Positions 53,036 to 62,948 of a DNA stretch of 64,000 nucleotides are shown piece after piece. The translations under genes were made by a program, and so were the position numbers. The stretch is taken from contig NZ_RHHP01000004.1 of NCBI RefSeq assembly GCF_003710815.1, forward strand, positions 34,850-98,849, given 5' to 3'. Position 1 is the stretch's first letter. Each line of letters begins with the position of its first letter. Under the pieces are notes generated by a model that was not told the DNA's origin, searched no databases, and worked only from the letters and a program-made list of their open reading frames with translations. This stretch comes from Brevibacillus centrosporus. Lineage in GTDB: Bacteria; Bacillota; Bacilli; Brevibacillales; Brevibacillaceae.

Positions 53036-56000
53036 ATTCGTCCGTCCTTTGCCAATATGTTCAGGTCCACTGAAATTAGTTCTAAGATTCCTCCGCTCCA
53101 AACTAAATAGTTTTTATTAGCTGTCCTCAAATGATCCTCAATGCGTCGTGCATATTCTTCTAAAGTAATTACATTTTGTTTAGCCATCGCCTTGAACGGT
53201 AGTTTTAACTGTCCTAATTGATGATATTGAGTTTGGTAGATCAGCAGCAGCATATTTAATGTACTAATCAGTAAGGTAGTTAAACTAGTTGAAGGGCCTG
53301 ACCCTTCAAGAATTATTTGTTGTATGCTATGCCACTGAAAAAGCTTTGAGAACTCCGAATAATCGGAAGTATCCCGATTGCTCGACAACATTTGCAGGAT
53401 AAGAACAGAAAGCGCTAAACAATAGACGAAGTCCTTATGATCTGTTTGAATACTTTCTTTATCTGATTCGGGCAAATTATTCATGAAATTGTTCAAATAC
53501 TCACTGATTAGTTTTAATCTATCCAATTCTGGGTCGAGCATATTTGGGCATGCAGGAGTATCAATCTTAGGGAAATTTTGACTATCAAGACTATCTCCAT
53601 TCTTTACCGATCTCCTCCAATCAGTCCATTCTACCAGTGAGATAGTTATTCTTCTTGTCGTGATATTATAGGCCGACTGTCTTGCATCGCCATTTTGTTT
53701 GAGTAATTGCTTGATAAACAAGTAAATTAAATTAAGAGCTTCGAGTTCCGACAATGGGTTTGTCAATCCGCTTTTATCAGGTTGCACACTAGTTGAAACA
53801 GCTGTTAGCCAATCTATAAGAGGGATTTGAACATTATTCAAAGGAGAACATTGGTTATCCGAGAGATCTTGAATGAAATCTCTTTTCCAGTCATTTGGGA
53901 GAACCTTAAGACCGTTAGACGCCATACAAAGAGCTTGTTTTATCCGAGCGAGGTTAATAAGTCTATTTTTTGTATAGGCAAAAAACAGATTTCCCGATGT
54001 AATATCCAATGCTCTCGCAAATCTCTTTACATATTTGTCGCTTCCCTCTTTATACCGCATCCAATCCTCTATTACCCTGTCTAATAAATCAATTAGCTCG
54101 TGGATAGCTTCATTCCTGATCGTATTTACTTTAAATTTCATCCATAACTGAAAGGTTCTTTGCGGGATATGCTTAATACTGTGCTTAGCTAAAATCAGGG
54201 AAAAATCCAGCCAATAATCAACGTTCTGTTCACTTGGACTTAAGCTGTGAAAATAAGCCCAAGCCCAATTAATAAAATCCTCCTCTTCTGTGACGAGTAC
54301 ATTTCGAGCGGATTCTTCTTTACCCCTGCGTCCTTTGAAAATATCAAGCAGAACTTTTAACCTACTGGCTGACAATGATTTCTTTGCATCTGAATTCTCG
54401 TGAAAATGAATTGATTCACGCAGATTCATTTTGAATAGGGCATAAGAATGGGTAACAGATTTAATTGATTCCCCAGCTATCACTTGAATTACGCCAGGGT
54501 CTCTTGTGATATCGGTAACTGTAAACATTCTGTAGATAGCTTGCTTCTCATGCCAAATAGGCAGTAGGTTATACCAGCTCATTACTGCTCGAAAAAGAAC
54601 GCCTTGAATTACGTTCCTCTTACTATAGGGAATTAAGCTCCAATTATCTGCCAATGCTAGTAACACTCTAGTTCTTAAGTAGGAACCGTAAAAACCAATA
54701 TTCTCCGAATTATATTCATTTGAAACTGAGAATTGTCTTAGAAATGATTCTAATTCTTGTTCGATCGCTTCGTTAGCAGCAATATCAAACAAATGCATAA
54801 TGTAATAATCAATTAAAGACACCTTAAATGGGTATTTCTCAACGGCTCTCAGTAACCTATCCTTGGCGCGATAATGCCTAAATGGCCTTTTCCGTTTTGT
54901 TGTTTCAGCTATGCCTGTTCTTATACGCCAAGAAGAGAATGCGACCTTTGTCTCATCTTTTATTTCTCTTTCCTCGAATGTCGTATCAATCAGCTTTAGC
55001 AATTCGCGTATATACAAATCTAATTCTTCATGATTCATGGCCAATAAAGAATTCTCGCCGATTTGTGAAAGTTTTTCTATCACAGCTGTTGAACCAGGAA
55101 TTCGATCTCTTCGCTTGATTGATTTTGGACTTTCACTTTTCTTGATTTCCTCTAGCTGCTTTTCCAAAAAAATATTGAGCATAGAATTCTTATCAAGACA
55201 TTCCAACTGGTTTATTTGCGTTTTTAAGCTCTCATACCTGCTTTCTATTTTCGGACTTACTTTTTCCTCGGCGAGGCTAAGACCCACAAGACCAAGCAAT
55301 CTATTAATTTCCTGAATGGATTTCCAAATGATTTCTCTGTTCGAAGAAATAATCATCATATCATCCGTATAACGAGTGATGTAGGCAAGATGTAGTACTC
55401 CTGTATCTTTTTTAAGTTCATTTTTCAGTTCCAATAAAAAATTATTCATAGGAATATCTAGATAAATTGTTAATGCACAATTAGACAAAAAACCTGAAGC
55501 GACAAGTCCAATCGGTAATGTTGTATTCAACAACTCCTGAATATTATCCGAAGATCCATCACCGCTTGGAAAAAGACTTTCTTCAAAACTTTTCAATTCA
55601 TTATGTGACTGAAGTTCATTGATAATGCCCGAATAATCTGTTTGAAATTGAAGCATTTGCTTCAATAGCATATTCCATTGTTTCACACAGTCTTCGGACA
55701 TTACATTTGCTTCGAATAGCTGCTCGAAACGCTGTTTTAAAGCTTGTAATATATGTTCTCTTCTCAGAGTTGGATAGAACTCCTTAATGTCTGCTTCTCC
55801 ATAGTAAGCTTCCTCATAACTCTCCAGGACTTTTTCAAACTCCCTTACTCTTTGTTCCCTTAAATTCCTTAGACTCCATTGGAAGCTTTCATACAGGGAT
55901 TTATGGTTGTAATGAATATACAGACGTTCATAACTTCCATCGAACTCATTTTTTTGAAATATTCGCTTCAGGCGATTATTATAACTCCAGGGAACCATCC

Positions 56001-56400
56001 AATTGTATGTCTTTCTTAATTCCGTTTCATTCACTGGAATTAGTTTTCCAATCTCTTCATTTGTATCGAACCATTCACTTAGCACAAGTACCACAACCGT
56101 CCAGGCTACTTGATCCCTTAACGAGAATTGAACCATAGGTCGATATCTCTTATGATCATTTTTCGGAGCTTTTGGTAATAAGTAGGCTATAGTTTCTTCC
56201 ATTTTGTAAGGCTTCACATCATCAAAGATTTTAAAATCATGCTTTATATTTTGTAATCGCGTATCCAAATTCATTTCAAAGTCAGATATTTCTACCGGAT
56301 CGAATATTCCGTAAGAAGTTTGAGCAAAATGACGGGCTTTTTTCCACGCAATGTAAAAATAATGTAAAGGGATTTCCTTTGGGCTAAATATTTTTTTCAT
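53032..56400 (-). CDS. Defence-type reverse transcriptase (UG/Abi-like, nitrilase-associated)
   Basis: Large protein of 1,122 residues. The RT palm is in the N-terminal half: motif A ADIKEFYP (about 203-210), motif B LPIGLVASGFLSN (about 295-307), catalytic RYTDDMM (about 343-349) and motif D GLSLAEEKVSP. About 650 further residues are predicted mostly helical, like the repeat region of UG/Abi RTs; there is no maturase, integrase or retron-type feature. ATG at 56400 with GGGGG is chosen over a TTG at 56454. Coupled to nitrilase and exonuclease genes. The exact UG class is not assignable by eye; UG1, UG5 or UG6 neighbourhood is the best guess. Confidence 0.88.
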   Translation of the reverse strand: MKKIFSPKEIPLHYFYIAWKKARHFAQTSYGIFDPVEISDFEMNLDTRLQNIKHDFKIFDDVKPYKMEETIAYLLPKAPKNDHKRYRPMVQFSLRDQVAWTVVVLVLSEWFDTNEEIGKLIPVNETELRKTYNWMVPWSYNNRLKRIFQKNEFDGSYERLYIHYNHKSLYESFQWSLRNLREQRVREFEKVLESYEEAYYGEADIKEFYPTLRREHILQALKQRFEQLFEANVMSEDCVKQWNMLLKQMLQFQTDYSGIINELQSHNELKSFEESLFPSGDGSSDNIQELLNTTLPIGLVASGFLSNCALTIYLDIPMNNFLLELKNELKKDTGVLHLAYITRYTDDMMIISSNREIIWKSIQEINRLLGLVGLSLAEEKVSPKIESRYESLKTQINQLECLDKNSMLNIFLEKQLEEIKKSESPKSIKRRDRIPGSTAVIEKLSQIGENSLLAMNHEELDLYIRELLKLIDTTFEEREIKDETKVAFSSWRIRTGIAETTKRKRPFRHYRAKDRLLRAVEKYPFKVSLIDYYIMHLFDIAANEAIEQELESFLRQFSVSNEYNSENIGFYGSYLRTRVLLALADNWSLIPYSKRNVIQGVLFRAVMSWYNLLPIWHEKQAIYRMFTVTDITRDPGVIQVIAGESIKSVTHSYALFKMNLRESIHFHENSDAKKSLSASRLKVLLDIFKGRRGKEESARNVLVTEEEDFINWAWAYFHSLSPSEQNVDYWLDFSLILAKHSIKHIPQRTFQLWMKFKVNTIRNEAIHELIDLLDRVIEDWMRYKEGSDKYVKRFARALDITSGNLFFAYTKNRLINLARIKQALCMASNGLKVLPNDWKRDFIQDLSDNQCSPLNNVQIPLIDWLTAVSTSVQPDKSGLTNPLSELEALNLIYLFIKQLLKQNGDARQSAYNITTRRITISLVEWTDWRRSVKNGDSLDSQNFPKIDTPACPNMLDPELDRLKLISEYLNNFMNNLPESDKESIQTDHKDFVYCLALSVLILQMLSSNRDTSDYSEFSKLFQWHSIQQIILEGSGPSTSLTTLLISTLNMLLLIYQTQYHQLGQLKLPFKAMAKQNVITLEEYARRIEDHLRTANKNYLVWSGGILELISVDLNILAKDGRI

Positions 56401-56512
56401 CTTATCCCCCGAAGAAAGCATTTGATACACTATTTTTTCGACATTATTTCCCAAAATCCTCTAAAAACCAAATACAGCCCCGTCGCAAATAGAAGGCATG
56501 TTGAGGTGGCCT

Positions 56513-56971
56513 ATGTACACGGAGATACATCAGTTAAAAGAACTAGGATTGAGTAAAACACAAGTCGCTAATAGGTTAGGGTTCAATGTTAATACGGTAA
56601 GTAAATATTGGAATGTTTCACCAGAGGGCATGGTAGATATGCGGAACCGAGTAAAACAGACAAAATATTCCGCTTATGAGGAGACCATTCTTGGTTGATT
56701 GTGGAAGTATCCAGATGTGTCCAGCTCCCAGATTCAAGACTGGCTTAGAGAACGTTGTCCCGAATACAAGGGGAAAGCTAGATCCATAAGAAATTGGGTG
56801 GCTAAACTGAGAAAGCAGCATGACATACATAAATCCATTACTCCAAGACAATACCAGGCAGTGGAAGACCCACCTATGGGATTCCAAGCTCAAGTAGACT
56901 TTGGAGAAAAAAAAGTAAAAAACGTTAATGGTGAAACCATAAAGATATATGGATTTGCTATCCTTTTTTAG
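56513..56971 (+). pseudogene. IS21-family istA, N-terminal fragment with in-frame stop
   Basis: Starts at ATG 56513 behind GAGGTGG and reads an IstA N-terminus (LKELGLSKTQVANRLGFNVN) to a TGA at 56696-56698. The frame continues without shift as LWKYPDVSSSQIQDWLRERC and later QAQVDFGEKKV, ending at 56971. Only about the first 150 of 400-500 residues remain. The stop probably replaced a Trp codon. Unrelated in sequence to the intact IS21 copy at 60.5 kb. It sits about 110 bases upstream of the RT gene, on the opposite strand. Confidence 0.75.
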
Positions 56972-57300
56972 TTGAAAAACCGAGGCAGTCGTTTTGCTAC
57001 TGGTTAGAAAACCGAATTGCTCTGATTCTATATTTGACATAATAATCGCATTTTATACTCCTATCTAAATTAGCAGAATGATTCACTGGATTGCTTTACA
57101 GTTTGTATAATTGGAAAGACAGTTTATATAATAAATTTAACTCAGCGACTATTACTTTTCATCACCCTTAAAAAGTGAACGACCGTTTTGTAAAGCTCGG
57201 TCAGGGAAGCGGCTTTTTGACGTTATTAATAGCAAATGTTGATACACTAATAAGTATTTTACAACATATATAATTATCTGCTAAGTTTCGGGGATTCTCC
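56972..57300. other. AT-rich intergenic region without a gene
   Basis: Between the istA fragment and the J-domain gene stop. No coding frame, clear IS terminus or convincing terminator seen; probably remnant IS DNA. Confidence 0.4.
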
Positions 57301-59007
57301 TTATTGTGTTTTCAAATTCCCTTGGATATCTGACCAACCCACAACTATTCCGTTCCGATCAAATTCCACAGAAGATAATCCATATCCCCAAGTGACCCCA
57401 CTGAATGTCATCCGAAAAGCTGTAGGCGTTCCCATCGCATTAATTACATCCTTAAGAGAGGATCCCATAGTGAAAGGAGCAGCTTCTGGATTCTCATCAC
57501 CAATTGATACATATAATTTGGTTCCAATTTCTGACCATCCAATCACTTGCCCTTGTTGATTAAACTCAATACTTGATAGATCATAACTCCATGTTTCCCC
57601 TCCAAAGGAATTTCTTAGAGTATTGGGAGTTCCCATCGCTTCAATGACTTCTTTTTTTGGTGAACCTAAGGTAAAAGGAGGTACTTTGGGTTTGGCCACC
57701 CCAATAGATACCTTGAGTTTATTTCCAATATCCGCCCACTCTATGACCTTACCTTGTTCATTAAAGTCGACTTGGGCTAAGCCGTAACTCCACGTTTCTC
57801 CCTGGTAAGTTTTATGAGAGCTGCTTGGTGCGCCCATGATTGATAATACCTCTTCCTTGCTTGACTCTAGTGTAAAATGAGATAAAGACGGCCTTACAGA
57901 TGGGTTTATTAGTTGCTCAGCACTAGCTGATTTAGTTTTTTCTGTTTTTGATTCTATTTCATTCGTTTTTAATAACTCGTTTACAAGCAGGCTTCCATTT
58001 TCTGATACGTCTACTAAATACTCACTGTTAAAACTCTTAAATTTTGAGGTTCCGTCACCATATTTAATGCTATATTCCTCGTAAGTTTTTACCCGGAGCT
58101 GTGATTCGTTGATTTGCTTTATATCTCGAGCTTCAAAGGCTAATAATCTTTCGAAAATATTTTTTTTACGTAGATAATCGATATATTTCCTTTGTTCGTC
58201 ATATTTCTTTCCGTTCGGATTAATATGTGGTTCAACAATTGAAAAATCGTTCTTATTCAATGCCTCCACACTCAAAAATACATAATTATACATAAATTCA
58301 TTTATTTTGCTATCATCAGCTACTTTTGATTGGTTAATAGTTGTATCTAGTAGCATTGATTCGCTCGGTTTTAAAACATTTTGTTCTGCACTGAGTTGTA
58401 GGTCCGCTACTTGTGATGCCGATGGTACCTGGTTCGATCGGGGTTGAATGATTAGTGTTTGGTTATCATCCGAAGCTTTATTCGTGCTCGGTTGTAAATT
58501 TGAAGAAGTATATTCTGATTCTGGTTTTGTGGTTATTCCTCCCAAAATGCCAAAAGCTGTTCCGATTATTATGAAGAATAATCCAACATGTAAAAAATGT
58601 TTCATCCAGTTGACACCAAGACAACTACCGTTAGTTTTGGGAGTAAATTGGACCCTATAACTGTTTATGTTCTCTTCAATGTTAGAGACATCTTGACTTG
58701 CTGAAGAATGATCAGATTGGTTAGAATTATCTTGATTAACATTTCGCTCATTCTTATGTTCTTTTTGTTTCTGATCCTTGGCATTAGAATGATTCGTTTG
58801 ATAGTGTTTCCAATATTGTTCGTTATAAAATTTACGCTGATTCTCATTAATTAGAACATCATATGCCTTCTTCAGTATTAAAAAGTCTTCATGTTTTCCT
58901 CCAACATCAGGATGTGTGTATTTAGCTTTAGTACGAAATGCTTTTACAATTTCTTCTTTTTTTGCATGTGGTGATACTCCCAATAAACTATAATAATTAA
59001 CAAACAT
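57301..59007 (-). CDS. Membrane J-domain protein with NTF2-like domain and three C-terminal repeats
   Basis: Protein of 568 residues. N-terminal J domain (about 3-55) with the HPD motif in YTHPDVGGKHEDF; an Asn/Gln/Lys-rich linker; one TM helix near 138-158 (VGLFFIIIGTAFGILGG); a TcaA/NTF2-like extracytoplasmic part near 245-330; then three repeats of about 65 residues (consensus F-x-LGS-x3-EV-x3-MG-x-P, then TWSYGLS and VxGWSxI). The topology puts the J domain in the cytoplasm and repeats outside. Its gene starts right at the end of the Mrr-like gene. I do not recognise the complete protein. Confidence 0.8.
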   Translation of the reverse strand: MFVNYYSLLGVSPHAKKEEIVKAFRTKAKYTHPDVGGKHEDFLILKKAYDVLINENQRKFYNEQYWKHYQTNHSNAKDQKQKEHKNERNVNQDNSNQSDHSSASQDVSNIEENINSYRVQFTPKTNGSCLGVNWMKHFLHVGLFFIIIGTAFGILGGITTKPESEYTSSNLQPSTNKASDDNQTLIIQPRSNQVPSASQVADLQLSAEQNVLKPSESMLLDTTINQSKVADDSKINEFMYNYVFLSVEALNKNDFSIVEPHINPNGKKYDEQRKYIDYLRKKNIFERLLAFEARDIKQINESQLRVKTYEEYSIKYGDGTSKFKSFNSEYLVDVSENGSLLVNELLKTNEIESKTEKTKSASAEQLINPSVRPSLSHFTLESSKEEVLSIMGAPSSSHKTYQGETWSYGLAQVDFNEQGKVIEWADIGNKLKVSIGVAKPKVPPFTLGSPKKEVIEAMGTPNTLRNSFGGETWSYDLSSIEFNQQGQVIGWSEIGTKLYVSIGDENPEAAPFTMGSSLKDVINAMGTPTAFRMTFSGVTWGYGLSSVEFDRNGIVVGWSDIQGNLKTQ

Positions 59008-59030
59008 GAAACCACCACATTTCATTAGTT

Positions 59031-60137
59031 TCAATGTCCTTCATAGAAAACCGATGACTTTAATGAATGTTTACAATTTCCACAAATAGCTCGTTGAATA
59101 TGCTGATAATCAACATTATTCTTTGCTCCGCAATTTTGACAGACCAGTATTCTCCCATGCAATTCCTGCTGTGATATTAACAACCCTATAAGATCATTAC
59201 GGTTTATCAATCTGACGCAAACTTTTTTAGCCAATGCTTTCGAAGATTCAGTAAAATATGATGTTGTAACTACCCATGCCTCTGAACAATCATAAAAAGT
59301 TTTTCCCGTATGAACCTCTTGAATTGCTGAATTACCTACTTTGTTAGTGTTCCCGTATCGCTTCGCTTGGACTGCAATTACCTTGTTATCTTTTCTTAGA
59401 ACAAGATCAACTCCTTGGTCCCCAGACTTAGGTGTAATTTCTACTTGGTAGCCCAAATCCTGAAAAAGATACTTTAGCCGCTGTTCAAACTGAAATCCAT
59501 CCATATTATCAATTTCTTCAATCCCACAAAGACGCTCTTGTACTTTTTGATTCCACTCATGTTCCTTACGTTCTCTCTCTTTCCTTTCTCGTTCCTTTCT
59601 AACCTGCTTCTCCCTTTCTCGACGTTCGTTTTCATTACGCCTCATTTCTTCCTGATATTGCTCTTCTTTCTTCTTTTTTAATAAATCCTCCCTCTTTTTA
59701 ATTACTTCGTCGACTATGTTATTGTTACGATTATTGATTTCCTGCAGATTATTATTAACTTCAGTAATAGCCTTATAATGAGTTTTTTTTTGATAAAATA
59801 TTTGAAAAAAGAGAAGATACAATCCCAACAATACGGATATTATGGAACCATACATCCAACCTGAAAAGTGCATTCCATTTATTACAAAAAATGCGAATAA
59901 AAAGGAACATAATAAAAGAGATGCAGCTATTGATTGGAGGGACGTAGTGACAAGAATTTTAGTATGGGATTTTCCAGATGTCAGTTGTTGAAAGACTTTT
60001 TGTGAAAAAACTTGAACAAAGCAATGATCGCAATACTCTAAAGTATATTCATTTATTTCGTAGGCATTTGAATTGGGCATTTTCTCATAACGTAATTTGG
60101 GCAATTTGGGTTGATCACAATTGTAGCACTTATCCAT
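59031..60137 (-). CDS. Membrane-anchored Mrr-type restriction endonuclease with zinc ribbons
   Basis: Protein of 368 residues. Zinc ribbon 1: C4-x2-C7 with C36-x2-C39. Two TM helices at about 63-87 and 93-114. Long charged coiled coil (about 120-205). Mrr_cat nuclease (about 212-320): GFQFEQRLKYLF, Asp244 in GDQGVDLVL, and QAK (257-259) in VIAVQAKRY. C-terminal zinc ribbon (CQNCG and CGNC, about 333-355). The RBS GGCGGAGGG precedes the ATG at 60137. Mrr nucleases attack modified or foreign DNA; anchoring at the membrane would place cutting at the DNA entry site. In an operon with the J-domain gene. Confidence 0.87.
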   Translation of the reverse strand: MDKCYNCDQPKLPKLRYEKMPNSNAYEINEYTLEYCDHCFVQVFSQKVFQQLTSGKSHTKILVTTSLQSIAASLLLCSFLFAFFVINGMHFSGWMYGSIISVLLGLYLLFFQIFYQKKTHYKAITEVNNNLQEINNRNNNIVDEVIKKREDLLKKKKEEQYQEEMRRNENERREREKQVRKERERKERERKEHEWNQKVQERLCGIEEIDNMDGFQFEQRLKYLFQDLGYQVEITPKSGDQGVDLVLRKDNKVIAVQAKRYGNTNKVGNSAIQEVHTGKTFYDCSEAWVVTTSYFTESSKALAKKVCVRLINRNDLIGLLISQQELHGRILVCQNCGAKNNVDYQHIQRAICGNCKHSLKSSVFYEGH

Positions 60138-60517
60138 TTACCCTCCGCCCTTTCAATCAGTTATGAGACTAAGAAATCATCCTTTAGAACAAAAAATAAA
60201 AAAACCAAGCATTCTATACTTAAATTAAGGACCAATTAACCTAACGATAACTTTGATGTAACATTTTTATGCAATTATTAATACGAAAATTGCTTCATTC
60301 TTGCAGCTTTTGCTAATTTCTTTGTCACCATAAGTACTATTAAAAAATTTCAACGTAAATGGACGACAACAATAGCCAAAAGGCAACTAAAGAGTACCCA
60401 TTTGGCTAATTGAATCGTTTATGAAAGCCTGTTACTCTAAAGACGTAGAACAAAAACAATCTCACAACAATTTAAGAAAATTTTGGACTACCATAGGCAA
60501 TAGCGTTCAGAAGAATG
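60138..60517. other. Intergenic AT-rich region upstream of the mrr-like gene
   Basis: About 380 bases with no coding frame. It must hold the promoter of the Mrr/J-domain operon, but I could not pick a convincing -35/-10 pair. It ends at the IS21 insertion. Confidence 0.4.
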
Positions 60518-60525
60518 ACTTATTA
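60518..60525. repeat. Target-site duplication, left copy
   Basis: ACTTATTA directly flanks the left end of the IS21-family element and is repeated at 62949-62956. Confidence 0.85.
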
Positions 60526-60599
60526 TGTATTTGGCAAGTAAAAAGTACAGAGTTCGGCAACCATTTTGTGCATAGCCTTGCCAGGCTAAATTTGTAAGA

Positions 60600-61319
60600 T
60601 CATCGGTGAGAAAGAGCATGCCGAAGACGATAGCTCTCCCCAGTGAACGCTAAGATATGAGCATGATGCACAAGGCGATCTATCAAGGCAGCTGTGAGGC
60701 GGTTATCTCCGAAAACCGTATTCCATTGGCTAAATTCCAGGTTTGATGTCACAATCACACTAATCTTTTCATAGCACTCTGAAATTAGATGGAAAAGCAG
60801 ATCAGCACCATCTTTATGAAATGGGACGAAGCCCAATTCATCTAATATAAGTACGTCAGCCTCCATTAATTCTCTTTGGAAACGAGGAAGATTGCCCGCT
60901 TGAAACTTGGTTTGTAGAGTGGAAACTAACTCTGCGACTCGATAAAATTTTACCTTTTTCCCCTGTTTGCAGGCCTCCACACCTATTGCTGTGGCCAGAT
61001 GTGTCTTGCCTGTGCCGACGGCACCCAACAATATGATATTTTCCTTTCGCTCTACAAATGAAACTCTCTTCAATTCCTCGATTGTTACACTGTCTGGCAG
61101 TGTGACTGACTCGAAGGAGTATCCTTCAAAGGTCTTTATCTGCGTGAACCTTGCTTTTTGCAGCAAGCGACGTATTTTCCCCTGCTCACGGGAACTTCGT
61201 TCCGCCGACAGTACAGCGTGGAGAAACTGGGTAGGTTGTTCAAATGGTACTTGCTCGTAAACATTCATGACATGGGCTAATCTCATCTGCTTGCAGAGTT
61301 GGCGTAATTCTTCTCTCAT
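60600..61319 (-). CDS. istB: IS21 helper ATPase IstB
   Basis: AAA+ transposition helper of 239 residues. Walker A LLGAVGTGKTHLA, Walker B LILDELGFVPFHKDG, sensor region VTSNLEFSQW. It loads on target DNA and directs the IstA transposase. The ATG at 61319 overlaps the istA stop by 4 bp, the usual IS21 arrangement. Full length. Confidence 0.93.
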   Translation of the reverse strand: MREELRQLCKQMRLAHVMNVYEQVPFEQPTQFLHAVLSAERSSREQGKIRRLLQKARFTQIKTFEGYSFESVTLPDSVTIEELKRVSFVERKENIILLGAVGTGKTHLATAIGVEACKQGKKVKFYRVAELVSTLQTKFQAGNLPRFQRELMEADVLILDELGFVPFHKDGADLLFHLISECYEKISVIVTSNLEFSQWNTVFGDNRLTAALIDRLVHHAHILAFTGESYRLRHALSHR

Positions 61320-62818
61320 TTTCGCACTTCCGTTCGTTGAAGCTGGTCATATCTTGTTAGATCTGGCTGGTATCCAACGAAAACGGATGGTGTGCGACTG
61401 TCAACCATCGGTGACTGGATTCGTTCTGGGTGATGTAAGCGGTAAAGAGCATGCTCTAAATGATTTACATCATCGTTATTTTCATGAGTAAGGCATTTTT
61501 CAATTTCCTCGATCTGATATGTCTTTAGCATGCGAAGGATCCAACCGATTCTTGCTTTACGACTTTTTCCTTCTACAGATTGCAAAAAAGCCTTTGTCTG
61601 ATTGGGAAGAAAAGCAAGAACGGAACTGTAGTCGAGAGCTTTCGGCTTACTCTGGAGTGGTTGCAACAGTGCTTGTAGATCTATGGGAATTGACTCGTCC
61701 ATATATCCCCTTGGGAAAGTAATCAGCACCTCGTAGTTGTCATTTAGAATGTCAACTTTGTTCCACCAATACTTCAACCACACTCGTTCGTGAGAACGAA
61801 TAAAGGGGACCTTCACTATTTTTTGGTCCATAAGAACTTCGCCATAGCCATTGGCTTTTACAGACTCTAAGCGGAAGGTTTCATAAGGAACGGTAGGGAG
61901 CTCCAAAAGCTTGGTTTTCTCTTGTTCCCAAAGGTCTTGCTGTAAGACTCCTTTTGCATAATGGAGCCTTTTCAAATCTTCATGAGCTTGTTGATTGATG
62001 ATCTTCTGGAGTTGATCAAGATCATTTGCTACAGGCAATGGAACACACCAGTTTCGACGAGCATAGCCCACCTTATTCTCAACATGCCCTTTCTCGTTTC
62101 CTTGTCCAGGATTACAGAAATCAGGCTGGAATCGATAATGGAGAGCAAAACGTTGAAATTCTTCTGTTAGCTTTCGTTTCCCATCGCTACCTGAAGATAC
62201 AACGGCTGCGGAAAGATTGTCGAACCAGATTCGGTTAGGTACGCCGCCACTCATTTCGAATAGCTGCCGTAATCCCTCCAAGAAACACTCTGTATTCTCC
62301 TTCGGAGTAACGAAGATAAACGCTGCATTACTATATGGATAGGAAAGGATTAGCATTTTTCTCTCTACCAGTTTCCCAGCTTGAACTGCTTGAAAAGATC
62401 CAAAATCAGCCTGAGCTTCTCCACCTGGGTGTTCTAAACGAACATAGGGCTCCGTTTTTTCGATTTGCAGTTCGGATTTCCGTTTAGCCACATAGTACCG
62501 TACGGTACGGTCTGATCCTGCAAAGCCACATTCAGAGACAAGGCGATCATAGATACGCTTCGACGTGTGGCGTTGTTTTTTTGGACGTGTTTGATCTTCC
62601 AGAAGCCAGGTATCCACTTGCTCACAGTAAGCTTCCATAATAGGGAATTTTCCTCGAAGAGGAAGGGCTTCTTTGTTCCAATCTGAACAGTCGGCATATT
62701 TCCTTGCCGTTCTCCAGTTTACCCCAAGCTGATCTGCAATCTGAGAAATGGATTGATCTTTTACATCACGTAAGTATTTGATATAGTGTTGTTGAGCCAT
62801 TGCCAGCATTCCTTTCAT
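61316..62818 (-). CDS. istA: IS21 transposase IstA
   Basis: DDE transposase of up to 500 residues. N-terminal HTH (SISQIADQLGVNWRTARKY); catalytic core with the first Asp in GEAQADFGSFQA, the second in RIWFDNLSAAV, and Glu in NEKGHVENKVGYARR; a Mu-transposase-type beta-barrel C-terminus follows. ATG at 62818 has AGGAG close by; an ATG at 62800 with AAAGGA is an alternative. No disruption seen, so the element should be active. Confidence 0.93.
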   Translation of the reverse strand: MKGMLAMAQQHYIKYLRDVKDQSISQIADQLGVNWRTARKYADCSDWNKEALPLRGKFPIMEAYCEQVDTWLLEDQTRPKKQRHTSKRIYDRLVSECGFAGSDRTVRYYVAKRKSELQIEKTEPYVRLEHPGGEAQADFGSFQAVQAGKLVERKMLILSYPYSNAAFIFVTPKENTECFLEGLRQLFEMSGGVPNRIWFDNLSAAVVSSGSDGKRKLTEEFQRFALHYRFQPDFCNPGQGNEKGHVENKVGYARRNWCVPLPVANDLDQLQKIINQQAHEDLKRLHYAKGVLQQDLWEQEKTKLLELPTVPYETFRLESVKANGYGEVLMDQKIVKVPFIRSHERVWLKYWWNKVDILNDNYEVLITFPRGYMDESIPIDLQALLQPLQSKPKALDYSSVLAFLPNQTKAFLQSVEGKSRKARIGWILRMLKTYQIEEIEKCLTHENNDDVNHLEHALYRLHHPERIQSPMVDSRTPSVFVGYQPDLTRYDQLQRTEVRK

Positions 62819-62948
62819 CCCTCTCCTATCTGTTCGCCAAATAGAAGAGTAGAGGGTTGTTTAGTTAGCTGGCAAGGCTTTTTTCATTTGCGGAAATGGT
62901 CTGCACTTTTCGGTTGCCGAAGTGTGTACTTTTATTTTGCCAAACACA

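Larger units (their letters stand above)
60526..62948 (-). mobile_element. Intact IS21-family insertion sequence (2,423 bp)
   Basis: Carries istA and istB on the minus strand. The termini are inverted repeats: the left end reads TGTATTTGGCAAGTA and the right end, on the complementary strand, TGTGTTTGGCAAAATA. Internal homology continues through TTCGGCAACC and GCCTTGCCAG. Eight-base direct repeats ACTTATTA flank the element. Intact genes, ends and duplications point to a recent insertion. Confidence 0.92.

Noticed and set aside
53032..56400. Group II intron or retron reverse transcriptase
   Set aside because: No maturase X/HNH domain, no intron RNA-like flanks and no msr/msd-like inverted repeats; size, helical tail and nitrilase partner fit UG/Abi RTs.
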